Assembly (NCBI GenBank): GCA_040772045.1
Contig: JAXGYV010000001.1
Span: 124,001-188,000 of the forward strand
DNA length: 64,000 bases
Reading direction: 5' to 3'
Source of the DNA: JAXGYV01 sp040772045
Lineage (GTDB): Bacteria > Actinomycetota > Thermoleophilia > UBA2241
A program made the translations under genes and the position numbers. Every line of letters starts with the position of its first letter. Position 1 is the first letter of the stretch. Shown here piece by piece: positions 44,816-52,929 of the stretch. The notes beneath the pieces were generated by a model. That model saw nothing but the letters and a program-made list of their open reading frames with translations. It was not told the DNA's origin and ran no database searches.

Positions 44816-45364
44816 CTACCACAACCGACCGAGATACTCCATATGCTGGGGCAGGCGCTCCAGAAAGCGGGCAAGTACGTCGGCCACCGGCGGATGGAGC
44901 GCGAGGGCGGCGAGCTCGCCCGCGGTGAAGAACTGCGCGGCAAGAACGGCGGGGTCTCGCGGCGCCGGAGGGGTCGCGCGCGAAGCGACATCCTGACAGA
45001 GGTCGGCCGCGTAGATCACGTGGATCACGTGCTTGGGGTAGTTGGAACAGGGCGAGATCGACTCGGCCAAGGCGATCGGCCGCTGCGGCTGGACAACGAC
45101 GTCCAGTTCTTCGCGGACCTCCCGGACGAGCGCTTCGGCGAGGGACTCGCCGAAGCGTACGCCACCGCCTGGGAGCAGCCAGTGGGGTGGTCCTGCGGGG
45201 ACGGTCTCGCGACGCTGCCCCACGAGAAGCACGCGATGCTCAAAGGTGAGGAACGCGCTCACGCGGACGCGTAGCGCTCTCCTCCTCTCCCCCGCGCCGT
45301 CCGACTCCGGATCTGGAGCCGTCTCAGGCACGATGCCCCGACGATCCGAGGCCTCGTGGCCCAC
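44816..45364 (-). CDS. NUDIX hydrolase
   Basis: 182 residues from ATG 45362-45364, overlapping the dut 3' end by 41 bp; later GTG starts are possible. The Nudix box starts GGGVRFGESLAEALV and continues REVREELDV, with the usual terminal EXXG replaced. RVRVSAFLTFEHRVLLVGQR precedes it. It would hydrolyse a nucleoside diphosphate linked to another moiety; the substrate is unknown. It is the last gene of the minus-strand operon that includes dut and hflX. Confidence 0.85.
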   Translation of the reverse strand: MGHEASDRRGIVPETAPDPESDGAGERRRALRVRVSAFLTFEHRVLLVGQRRETVPAGPPHWLLPGGGVRFGESLAEALVREVREELDVVVQPQRPIALAESISPCSNYPKHVIHVIYAADLCQDVASRATPPAPRDPAVLAAQFFTAGELAALALHPPVADVLARFLERLPQHMEYLGRLW

Positions 45365-45815
45365 GATCGCTGGGCGAGAGCCGCGTGACCTCGTACAGCG
45401 AGCATGGTACGAGCGAGATCACCAACAACTGAGCCAGGCGATCGCCTCGTCGCACGGTAAAGGAGGCGGCCGGGTCGGTGTTGAGCAGGATCAGCTTCAC
45501 CTCTCCTCGGTAGCCCGGGTCAATGAGTCCTGGGGCGTTCACCAAGGAGATCCCGTGATCGGCTGCCAACCCGGATCGAGGCAAGGTGAAAGCGGCCAGG
45601 CCCGTGGGCAGATCGAGCGCGATGCCGGTACCTACTACGGCACGTCCGTGTGCCGGCAGCGTAAGCTCGTCGGCGCTGAACAGGTCCCACGCGGCATCGT
45701 TGGCGTACGCGCGTTGGGGAAGGTGCGCCTCCGGTCGCAGGCGCTTGACACCGATGCGGAGTGCCGCTTGGCGCTCGGAACACGCCTCAGACGGCCGTTG
45801 GTCCGGCGCGTTCAT
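45324..45815 (-). CDS. dut: Deoxyuridine 5'-triphosphate nucleotidohydrolase
   Basis: 163 residues. All five dUTPase motifs are visible: AAWDLFSADE, PRSGLAADHG, ISLVNAPGLIDPGYRGEVKL, RRGDRLAQLLV and the C-terminal SDRGPRGLGSSG that closes the active site. It cleaves dUTP to dUMP, keeping uracil out of DNA. The start overlaps the hflX stop (ATGA), implying coupled translation. Length is normal for a trimeric dUTPase. Confidence 0.95.
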   Translation of the reverse strand: MNAPDQRPSEACSERQAALRIGVKRLRPEAHLPQRAYANDAAWDLFSADELTLPAHGRAVVGTGIALDLPTGLAAFTLPRSGLAADHGISLVNAPGLIDPGYRGEVKLILLNTDPAASFTVRRGDRLAQLLVISLVPCSLYEVTRLSPSDRGPRGLGSSGHRA

Positions 45816-47092
45816 GCCTCATCCTCCCTCATCGCATCGTCCTCGAGTGTCGGCGTCTCAATCCGTTCGTCGTGGGCGGCGAGCTTCGCGTAGCGGCCGG
45901 CCTCGGCCGGTGGGAGCAAGGCGTGCACCAGAATGCCGTCTGGCAAGCTCTCCTCAGTGAGATCGAAGGCCACGCCGCGGAGGCGGCTCACCAGGCCGGC
46001 TTGCGCATAAGGCACCAGGAGCCGAACCGGCTGGAGGCGTTCCGCGAAGAACGCCGCGATGCGCTCCTGTAAGGCAGCGACGTTCTGCCCGGTGGATGCC
46101 GAGATGGGGATGGCCGCTGGATAGAGCTGCCGCAGGCGGCGAAGACTCGCGGCGTCTGCTCCGTCGATCTTGTTCAGGGCGGTGATGCGCGGGATATCGG
46201 CGGAGCCGATCATCTCCAGGACCTCCGCAACGGTAGCTTGGTGAGCGGCGATGGTGGCGACCTCCTCGCTGCCATCGACAACCACCACGATGAGGTCGGC
46301 CACGCTGGTCTCCTCCAGCGTCGAGGCGAAGGCGTCGACGAGCGTGTGCGGCAGCTTACGGATGAAGCCGACGGTATCGGTGACCACGAAGTCGCGATCG
46401 CGGTACCGGTAGGCTCGGCTGGTTGGATCGAGCGTCTCGAAGAGGCGGTCACGCACCGAGACCTCGGCGTCTGTAAGAGCGTTGAGGAGCGTGGACTTGC
46501 CCGCGTTGGTGTACCCTGCGAGGGCGATCAAAGGGACCTCGGCGCGAAGGCGCCGAGCACGCTGGGTACGACGCGTCTGGGCTAAGTGAGCGATGCGGCG
46601 TCGTAAGACCTGGATGCGACGCCGCACCACGCGCCGGTCTACCTCGAGCTTCGTCTCTCCAGGTCCGCGCATGTCTACCCCCGCGCCGAGACGCGAGAGG
46701 ACCATCCCCTTCCCCCGCATACGCGTGAGTTCGTACTCGAGCTGCGCGAGATGTACCTGGAGCGTGCCCTCGAGTGAGTGAGCATGCCGAGCGAACACGG
46801 AGAGAATCAGCTCGGTGCGATCGAGCACGTCGACATCGTCTACTGCGTCGAGTACGGCGGCCACCTGCGCAGGAGTCAGATCGTCTTCGCAGACGACTAC
46901 GGTGGCACCCGTGCGGCGAACCGTGTCTCGCAGCTCCGCCAGCTTGCCCGGGAACAGATACGAGCGCGGATGCGGGCGTTCGCGCCGCTGGATGACGTCG
47001 GCGGCCCACTCGATGTCGGCCGAGGCGAGCAGCTCCTTTATCTCCGCCAGGGCATACTGCTCGTCTTCGCCAGACGGAAGCACCGCGAACAC
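45812..47092 (-). CDS. hflX: Ribosome-associated GTPase HflX
   Basis: 426 residues from GTG 47090-47092; no earlier start exists in frame before the dapL stop. N-terminal HflX domain (RPHPRSYLFPGKLAEL, VVVCEDDLTPAQ, GKGMVLSRLGAG, RGPGETKLEVDRR) and GTPase domain: GYTNAGKSTLLNAL, DTVGFIRKLPHTLVDAF, ALNKIDG. It splits or rescues stalled 50S subunits in characterised bacteria. The first residues typical of HflX (a strand reading VLVG or similar) are short here. Confidence 0.93.
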   Translation of the reverse strand: MFAVLPSGEDEQYALAEIKELLASADIEWAADVIQRRERPHPRSYLFPGKLAELRDTVRRTGATVVVCEDDLTPAQVAAVLDAVDDVDVLDRTELILSVFARHAHSLEGTLQVHLAQLEYELTRMRGKGMVLSRLGAGVDMRGPGETKLEVDRRVVRRRIQVLRRRIAHLAQTRRTQRARRLRAEVPLIALAGYTNAGKSTLLNALTDAEVSVRDRLFETLDPTSRAYRYRDRDFVVTDTVGFIRKLPHTLVDAFASTLEETSVADLIVVVVDGSEEVATIAAHQATVAEVLEMIGSADIPRITALNKIDGADAASLRRLRQLYPAAIPISASTGQNVAALQERIAAFFAERLQPVRLLVPYAQAGLVSRLRGVAFDLTEESLPDGILVHALLPPAEAGRYAKLAAHDERIETPTLEDDAMREDEA

Positions 47093-47133
47093 GACCGCGC
47101 TGGGGGCGGTCTCAGTGTGCGTCGGGTAGGTCG

Positions 47134-48300
47134 TCAGAGCTTCACGCGTTCCTCAATGCGGCGCACAGCTTCTTCGAGCCGTTCGTCCGGTACGGTGAGG
47201 CTGAAGCGAACGTATCCCTCTCCCGAGGGTCCGTACGCAGCGCCGGGGGAAACGATGACGTCCGCCTGATTGAGGACCAGTTCGGCGAAGCTGCCAGATG
47301 TGTGCCCTTCGGGCACGGGAACCCACAGGTAGATGGTGCCTTTCGGCGGTTTCGCGTGCAGGCCAACGCGACGCAGCGCGCCGATCAGGAGGTCTCTACG
47401 CCGCTGGTAGATGCGGCACATCTCGTGCACGCTGTCTTGCGGACCACTGAGCGCCTGCGCGCACGCCGCCTGGACCGCGCCGAACATGCCAGAGTCCATA
47501 TTGGTCTTCAGGCGCCAGAAGGCATCGATAACGTCGCGATTGCCGACGATGGCGCCGCCGCGCCACCCGGTCATGTTGTAGCTCTTGGACAGCGAGAACA
47601 GTTCGACGCCAACATCGACAGCCCCAGGCGTCTGCAGGAAGCTGGGTGCCACGTAGCCGTCGTACGTGATGTCGGCGTAAGCGTTGTCGTGTACCACGAC
47701 GACATCGTGCCGCGCCGCGAAGGCCACTGCCCGAGAGAAGAAGTCGTCTTCGATGACGGCACCGGTTGGGTTGTTCGGATAGCAGAGGAACAACATCTTC
47801 GCCCGGTTGAGGACGTCGGCCGGTAGAGCCGTGAGGTCAGGTTGAAAACTGAGCTCCGGCACCAACGGGAGGTGAACCGGAGTAGCGTCGGCCAGCAGGG
47901 GGCCGGTTGTGTAGACGGGGTAGCCGGGGTCAGCGGCCAGACATACGTCTCCGGGGTCGAGGAGCGCCAGACCGATGTGCGCTACACCCTCCTTGGCCCC
48001 GAGCAGAGGGACCACCTCGGCCTCCGGGTCGAGGGTTACGCCGAAGCGGCGTTCATAATAGTCGGCGACGGCCGTACGGAACTCGGCGGTGCCGCGATTG
48101 CTGGGGTACTGGTGCGTATGCGGATCGGCCGCGGCGCGCTGGAGCGCCGCGACGATGGCGGGCGGCGTGGGGAGATCCGGATCTCCGATACCCAGGCTGA
48201 TGATGTCCACTCCGGCGGCGCGCCGCGCCGCTACTTTGCGTTCGATTTCGGCGAACAGATACGGTGGCAGGTTGGTCACGCGTTGTGAGAACCGTGGCAT
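47134..48300 (-). CDS. dapL: LL-diaminopimelate aminotransferase
   Basis: 388 residues, class I/II PLP aminotransferase: LGIGDPDLPTPPAIVAAL, YPSNRGTAEFRTAVADYY, CYPNNPTGAV, HDNAYADITYDGY and the PLP Lys in SLSKSYNMTGWRGG. It is one step from dapF in sequence and in position (5 bp apart), so conversion of tetrahydrodipicolinate to LL-DAP is by far the likeliest role, bypassing the acylated DapD/C/E route. ATG 48298-48300 with GGAGTAG upstream. Confidence 0.9.
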   Translation of the reverse strand: MPRFSQRVTNLPPYLFAEIERKVAARRAAGVDIISLGIGDPDLPTPPAIVAALQRAAADPHTHQYPSNRGTAEFRTAVADYYERRFGVTLDPEAEVVPLLGAKEGVAHIGLALLDPGDVCLAADPGYPVYTTGPLLADATPVHLPLVPELSFQPDLTALPADVLNRAKMLFLCYPNNPTGAVIEDDFFSRAVAFAARHDVVVVHDNAYADITYDGYVAPSFLQTPGAVDVGVELFSLSKSYNMTGWRGGAIVGNRDVIDAFWRLKTNMDSGMFGAVQAACAQALSGPQDSVHEMCRIYQRRRDLLIGALRRVGLHAKPPKGTIYLWVPVPEGHTSGSFAELVLNQADVIVSPGAAYGPSGEGYVRFSLTVPDERLEEAVRRIEERVKL

Positions 48301-48305
48301 GGGCT

Positions 48306-49148
48306 CTACTCCGTAAGGCGACGTAGGAACTCGCGCGAACTGTCGCCGTGGTAGATCTCCTCAGCGGGGCCCGTCATGTGGACGCGCCAGTCTGCACTGA
48401 CCTCGACCTCGAGGAGTCCGCCGGGTAGCTCGACCGCAACGGGGCTCGTGCACACGCCGTTGCGGACCAGCGCGACGGCCGTGGCGGTGGCTCCCGTGCC
48501 GCAGGCCTTGGTCTCCCCCACGCCGCGCTCCCAGACGCGGAGCTTGGCGCGATGCTCGTCGATGGCGACCACGAACTCGACATTGGCGCGCCGCGGGAAG
48601 TACTCGTGAGTCTCGATCATGGGCCCTACTTCATGCAGGGGGACCAGCTCCAGTGGCCACGGGCTCTCGATGACGGCGTGCGGATTGCCGACATCGACGA
48701 AGGTGAACGTGAAGTTGCGCCCGGCGGCCTGCAATGAGACGCCAACCGCCTCGTCGGGAAAGTAGGCGAGCTTCTCGCCGCCGAAACGGGCGATGCCCAT
48801 ATCCACGCGCACGCGGTAGTCATCGATGATCGTGGGGATAATCTCCCCCGCCTTTGTCTCGAGGACTACCGAGTCGCCCGCGAGGGAACCCTCCATCTTG
48901 AGTTTGCGCGCCACCATGCGCACACCGTTGCCACACATCTCCGCCTCAGTGCCGTCTGGGTTGAAGATCTGCAGGCGAAAGCGGTCTTCGCCGGTACGTG
49001 GCCCGACGAGCAGAATGCCGTCGGAGCCAACGCCGACATGACGGTCGCAGATGATGCGAACGCGTTCGGGTGTGAGGTCGAACGGCACCTCTTCACGGTG
49101 CAGTACGATGTAGTCGTTCCCGATACCTTGCCACTTGGAGAACTTCAT
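48306..49148 (-). CDS. dapF: Diaminopimelate epimerase
   Basis: 280 residues. Epimerises LL-DAP to meso-DAP using two cysteines: EMCGNGVRMVA near residue 72 and ETKACGTGATATAVAL near residue 218. GIGNDYIVLH, GSDGILLVGP and VDVGNPHAVI complete the family pattern. It overlaps the miaA 3' end by four bases and precedes dapL, so meso-DAP for peptidoglycan or lysine is made by this pair. Confidence 0.96.
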   Translation of the reverse strand: MKFSKWQGIGNDYIVLHREEVPFDLTPERVRIICDRHVGVGSDGILLVGPRTGEDRFRLQIFNPDGTEAEMCGNGVRMVARKLKMEGSLAGDSVVLETKAGEIIPTIIDDYRVRVDMGIARFGGEKLAYFPDEAVGVSLQAAGRNFTFTFVDVGNPHAVIESPWPLELVPLHEVGPMIETHEYFPRRANVEFVVAIDEHRAKLRVWERGVGETKACGTGATATAVALVRNGVCTSPVAVELPGGLLEVEVSADWRVHMTGPAEEIYHGDSSREFLRRLTE

Positions 49149-50101
49149 GGGGAACCTCCCGCGATGGCCCGATCGAGCAGCGAGACGATCTCGTCGGCAA
49201 CCGCTGCTGCCGGGCGGCTGGTGACGGGGATTCTAGCAGTGCTGGGGAGCTTTCTCATCCACGTCGTCTGCCTTCTCACCAGCTGGCGCGTGCGCGCCCG
49301 CATCCGCGCCGCGGCCTCCTCCAAGCTGAGAGTCCCCTCCAGGTGGGCCGTGAGCTCCCGCACGCCAATAGCTTGCTGGAGCGTACGCGAGAGCGGGCCG
49401 CGCGTGAGCACGGCGCGGAGCTCGCCGAGGGCGCCCGCGGCGAGCATCTCGCCCACGCGCTCATCGACCCGCTGGCGCAGCCACACTCGCTCCGCCTCAA
49501 GCACGAGCAGTGCGTGCGTGTAGCGGGCTCCTGGAAGCCACAGCCGATCCTCCTCCCCGTCCGGAGCGTCCACGGTTTTCAGGAGGAGACGCTCCAGCGC
49601 TCTCAGGACGCGTCGCGGGTTGCGCAGGTCCGTGTGGCGCGCCACGCGCGCATCGGCAACTCGGAGGTCGTCCACGAGCGCTTCCAGACCATCCGCCGCG
49701 AGGCGCTGTTCCAGGCGCTGGCGCAGCGCCGTATCCGGCGCCGGCCCAAAGCTCAGGCCGCCAAGGGCGGCGCGCACGTACAGCCCACTGCCGCCCTCGA
49801 CCACAACCCGCGACCCGCGGGCCAGCACCTCATCGATGGTCGCTGTGGCCACTGCGGCAAACGCCGCCGCCGAGAACTCCTCCCAGGGCTCCACGATGCC
49901 CACGAGATGGTGAGGTATCCGTGCCCGTTCCGCCTCTGGTGGCTGGTTGGTGAGCACGGGCAGCCCGCGGTAGACCTGCATCGAATCGGCGGTCACGACC
50001 TCGGCGGACAGGCGCTCGGCGAGCGCGGTCGCTATCGCTGTCTTGCCGAGCGCCGTGGGCCCAAAGAGGACGACGACGCACGGCGGCGCTTGGTCTGTCA
50101 C
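49145..50101 (-). CDS. miaA: tRNA dimethylallyltransferase
   Basis: 318 residues; GTG at 50099-50101 overlapping the AMMECR1 stop. P-loop VVLFGPTALGKTAIATALAE, ADSMQVYRGLPVLTNQP, PHHLVGIVEPWEEFSAAAF and VVEGGSGLYVRAAL are the MiaA set. It prenylates A37 of tRNAs reading UNN codons, the substrate for MiaB, whose gene lies three genes away in the same operon. C-terminal RTRQLVRRQTTWMRK is the tRNA-binding end. Confidence 0.96.
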   Translation of the reverse strand: MTDQAPPCVVVLFGPTALGKTAIATALAERLSAEVVTADSMQVYRGLPVLTNQPPEAERARIPHHLVGIVEPWEEFSAAAFAAVATATIDEVLARGSRVVVEGGSGLYVRAALGGLSFGPAPDTALRQRLEQRLAADGLEALVDDLRVADARVARHTDLRNPRRVLRALERLLLKTVDAPDGEEDRLWLPGARYTHALLVLEAERVWLRQRVDERVGEMLAAGALGELRAVLTRGPLSRTLQQAIGVRELTAHLEGTLSLEEAAARMRARTRQLVRRQTTWMRKLPSTARIPVTSRPAAAVADEIVSLLDRAIAGGSP

Positions 50102-50691
50102 CCGCGGGGAGGGTCCTGGCCGGTGTCGAGTGACGCGCCGGACTCGCCGCCGGGCGAAGCTTTGCTCCGTGCGCTCTCGTGGTAGCGCGTTACCGTAAAC
50201 CGTAAAACATCGTAGTCCTCACCGGCGACGATACCCGCTTTCTCGAGTGCTATGGCCACCTGCGCGGCCACCGTATCGACGCCCGGCAGGTCTGGCAGCA
50301 GCACACCCCGCCGCCAACCTGTGCAGACGATCACTCCATAGCGACGTGGGTCGAGCTGCTCTATCGATGCGGGCTCGGGAATCCCCAGGACGTCTACCGA
50401 GTACGAGAGATCCGCTAACTCGTCCGGCGTAACCGGCGGAAACCGTGGGTCTCTAGTGGCCGCGGCGAGCGCGTTGCGGGCGATCTCGCCGCCGAGATCG
50501 GCCTCGGCGGGCTCGAGCGTGCCGATGCACCCACGCAGCAGTCCGCCGCCTCGCTTCAGGGACACAAAGCAGGCCGCTCGTCGCGTGAAGGGCACGCGCG
50601 TGGGCGACGCGGGTGGACGCTTTCCTTGCGTGTACGCTTCCACGCAGAGGCGAGCGTAATCAGCCGGTCCCACGAGGCGCCGCCGCGTCAT
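50098..50691 (-). CDS. AMMECR1-domain protein (AmmeMemoRadiSam system protein A)
   Basis: 197 residues. The core has GGGLLRGCIGTLEPAEADLG, ARNALAAATRDPRFPPVTPD, SYSVDVLGIPEP and VCTGWRRGVLLPDLPGVDT, which define the AMMECR1 domain. It overlaps the Memo gene start (ATGA) and the miaA start. In other genomes the A and B proteins accompany a radical SAM partner; none is adjacent here. The biochemical role of the system is unknown. Confidence 0.9.
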   Translation of the reverse strand: MTRRRLVGPADYARLCVEAYTQGKRPPASPTRVPFTRRAACFVSLKRGGGLLRGCIGTLEPAEADLGGEIARNALAAATRDPRFPPVTPDELADLSYSVDVLGIPEPASIEQLDPRRYGVIVCTGWRRGVLLPDLPGVDTVAAQVAIALEKAGIVAGEDYDVLRFTVTRYHESARSKASPGGESGASLDTGQDPPRG

Positions 50692-51458
50692 GAGCGGGAT
50701 CCGAATCCGGCTACCAGGTAACCAACACCGAAGGGCCCCTCATAACTGTAGATTTGCGGTTCGAGAGGTGCCTGCTCGCCGAGGAAGCCGCCGAGAGCGA
50801 TCAGCGATCGCAGCCCACACTCCCCCGCTCGCTGAACCAGATCCGGGTCCAGCCGCTCCAGCGCCGGGAAATCTGCCTCGCTCAGCAGCTCCACTACACG
50901 GTGATCGAATACAGGGCCGCGCTCATCGTAACCCGCCGGGGCGCCGGGGATCAGGCGATGGGAGAGGTCTCCGGACGCCACGAACAGTACGTCGCGGTCC
51001 AGTTCCTCCGCCACGCGACGTACGAGGGCGCCAAGCTGTCGGTGCGGACTGTAATCGGCGACGATGGAGAGACACACCAGTCGTTGCGGAGGCAGAAACG
51101 TCAGAGGTACCACGACACCATGATCGAGCTGTTCACGGGGCGCGCCCTGCATGGGGAGGCCGCTCCTGAGGGCGGCCTTCAGAAGCGCCTCGGCGAACTC
51201 CACATCGCAGGGCGCCCCGACACGCACCTGCGGGGCGCCAAAGGCTCCCAGATGGCCGAACAGCCGGTCGGCCATGGTCACTCTGAAGGCGTCGTAGGTC
51301 AACGGCGCGTGCGGGGAGATCACGACGGTAGTCTCGTGTTCGCCGACGGCTGTAGCGAGCTGCTCCATGCCCGCCACGGTGGCGCGTATCTGTTCTCGGT
51401 CGAGCCTGCCGATGGCGGGAACCAGAAGCGGCGGATGCGGACACACACAGCCCTGCAT
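50688..51458 (-). CDS. Memo-like protein (AmmeMemoRadiSam system protein B)
   Basis: 256 residues from ATG 51456-51458, with GGAGG ten bases upstream; a longer frame to 51482 lacks such a site. It starts MQGCVCPHPPLLVPAIGR; VVISPHAPLTYDAF, DHGVVVPLTFL, VASGDLSHRLIPGAP and YSYEGPFGVGYLVAGF match Memo and related extradiol-dioxygenase-fold proteins. The His residues of PHPP, SPHAP and DHG are the likely metal ligands. Translation is coupled with AMMECR1. Confidence 0.9.
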   Translation of the reverse strand: MQGCVCPHPPLLVPAIGRLDREQIRATVAGMEQLATAVGEHETTVVISPHAPLTYDAFRVTMADRLFGHLGAFGAPQVRVGAPCDVEFAEALLKAALRSGLPMQGAPREQLDHGVVVPLTFLPPQRLVCLSIVADYSPHRQLGALVRRVAEELDRDVLFVASGDLSHRLIPGAPAGYDERGPVFDHRVVELLSEADFPALERLDPDLVQRAGECGLRSLIALGGFLGEQAPLEPQIYSYEGPFGVGYLVAGFGSRS

Positions 51459-51528
51459 ATGCCTTACCTCCCTCCAGCTCACGCTGCTGTGGTCGCCACA
51501 GCCAGCCGCGCTCTCTCAGCAGAGAAAC

Positions 51529-52866
51529 TTACACGGTGCCGCGGAGGGTTGTCGAGGTAGCGGCTGTTATGGCGACCTCGACCAACTGCCCCGGCGCGGC
51601 GCGACCGCCGAAATTGACCGTCACGTTGTGGCGCGTGCGGCCACGCAGGCCGCCGCCGTCGCGGCTGGTGCCCTCCACGAGGACCTCGAGGCGGCGTCCG
51701 ACGAACCGGCTCCGCCGCTCCCGGCCGATAGTCTGGGTACGAGCGATCAGGCGCCGCACGCGCTCGCGCCTGATGTCTTCTGGAATCTGATCGGGCATCG
51801 TCGCGGCGTCGGTTCCGCGACGCGGCGAGTACATGAAGGTGAAGGCAGCGTCGAATCGCGCTCGCTCTACGAGCTCCAGTGTGGCCACGAAGTCCGCCTC
51901 CGTCTCGCCAGGAAAGCCTACGATGAGATCGGTCGTGATGGCCACATCCGGCAGGGCCGCGCGCACTTTGTCGAGAAGCCGGAGGTACGTCTGTGCACTG
52001 TAGCCACGACGCATGCGCTCCAGTACCGCGTTCGACCCCGACTGCGCCGGAAGGTGCAGGTGCTCACAGACCGCCGGCGCCTGGGCCATGGCGGCGATCA
52101 TCTCGTCGCCGAGGTCCTTCGGGTGAGATGTGAGGAAGCGGATGCGGTCGAGTCCGCCTACCGCATCCGCCATCCGTAGGAGGCCCGCGAACGTGCGTGT
52201 CGTGCCGCTCTTCTGGCTTCCTCGCAGGTCCCGTCCATATGCGTTCACATTCTGGCCGAGGAACGTGACTTCACGGACACCATCGGCAACCAGCGCGCGG
52301 AGCTCAGTGAGGATCTCGTCGGCGGGCCGCGAGCGCTCAGGACCCCGCACGTACGGCACGATGCAGTAGGTACAGAAGTTCGTACATCCGGACATCACCT
52401 GTACCCATGCCTGGAACGGCCGCTCGCGCCTCGCCGGCAGCGATCCGCTCAGGAGAGGACCGTCTTCGAAGAAACCACGGGGCTCTCCCCCCTTGGCAAG
52501 CCCTCCTTCCCTCGCTTGCTCCACGGCGAGCAGCATCCGGTGCAGGTTCTGGGGGCCGAGAGCTATATCCACAAACGGGAAGCGCGTGAACACCGCGGCC
52601 TGCTCGGCCTGTGGCAGGCATCCGGTAAGGACTACAACCCTGCGGGGATCCTGCCTCTTGATCCTGGCCGCGGCTCCTAGATGCCCGGCGAGCCGCTGAT
52701 CGGCGCTGGCGCGTACGGTGCAGGTGTTATAGACGAGCACGTCGGCGTCTTCGGGGCGACTTACACGACGGTAGCCACGATCCTCCATCGCGGCCCGGAT
52801 ACGCTCCGCGTCGTGATCGTTCATCTGACAACCGAAGGTGCGGAGAAAGTACGTGCTCGGTTTCAC
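51529..52866 (-). CDS. miaB: tRNA-2-methylthio-N6-dimethylallyladenosine synthase
   Basis: 445 residues, GTG start. N-terminal UPF0004 domain with FGCQMNDHDAERI, NTCTVRASADQR and the third Cys in LTGCLPQ (auxiliary 4Fe-4S cluster). Radical SAM core with MSGCTNFCTYCIVPYVRG (CXXXCXXC) and FLGQNVNAYG; C-terminal TRAM domain (VLVEGTSRDGGGLRGRTRHN). It methylthiolates i6A37 made by MiaA. RimO at 58967 is the ribosomal-protein relative. Confidence 0.96.
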   Translation of the reverse strand: MKPSTYFLRTFGCQMNDHDAERIRAAMEDRGYRRVSRPEDADVLVYNTCTVRASADQRLAGHLGAAARIKRQDPRRVVVLTGCLPQAEQAAVFTRFPFVDIALGPQNLHRMLLAVEQAREGGLAKGGEPRGFFEDGPLLSGSLPARRERPFQAWVQVMSGCTNFCTYCIVPYVRGPERSRPADEILTELRALVADGVREVTFLGQNVNAYGRDLRGSQKSGTTRTFAGLLRMADAVGGLDRIRFLTSHPKDLGDEMIAAMAQAPAVCEHLHLPAQSGSNAVLERMRRGYSAQTYLRLLDKVRAALPDVAITTDLIVGFPGETEADFVATLELVERARFDAAFTFMYSPRRGTDAATMPDQIPEDIRRERVRRLIARTQTIGRERRSRFVGRRLEVLVEGTSRDGGGLRGRTRHNVTVNFGGRAAPGQLVEVAITAATSTTLRGTV

Positions 52867-52878
52867 TGGTTCGGTCCT

Positions 52879-52914
52879 GAGGGGCCGCTCGCCGTGAGAG
52901 GTGAGCGGCCCCTT
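52879..52914 (-). terminator. Stem-loop between rny and miaB
   Basis: GGGGCCGCTC (52881-52890) and GAGCGGCCCC (52903-52912) pair perfectly, and the stem can extend by an A-U and a G-U pair. It lies 16-51 bp after the rny stop and just before the miaB start. The minus-strand RNA has no U-run after it, so it may be a weak terminator or an mRNA-processing element. Confidence 0.6.
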
Positions 52915-52929
52915 CCTCAGGGCACCGTG

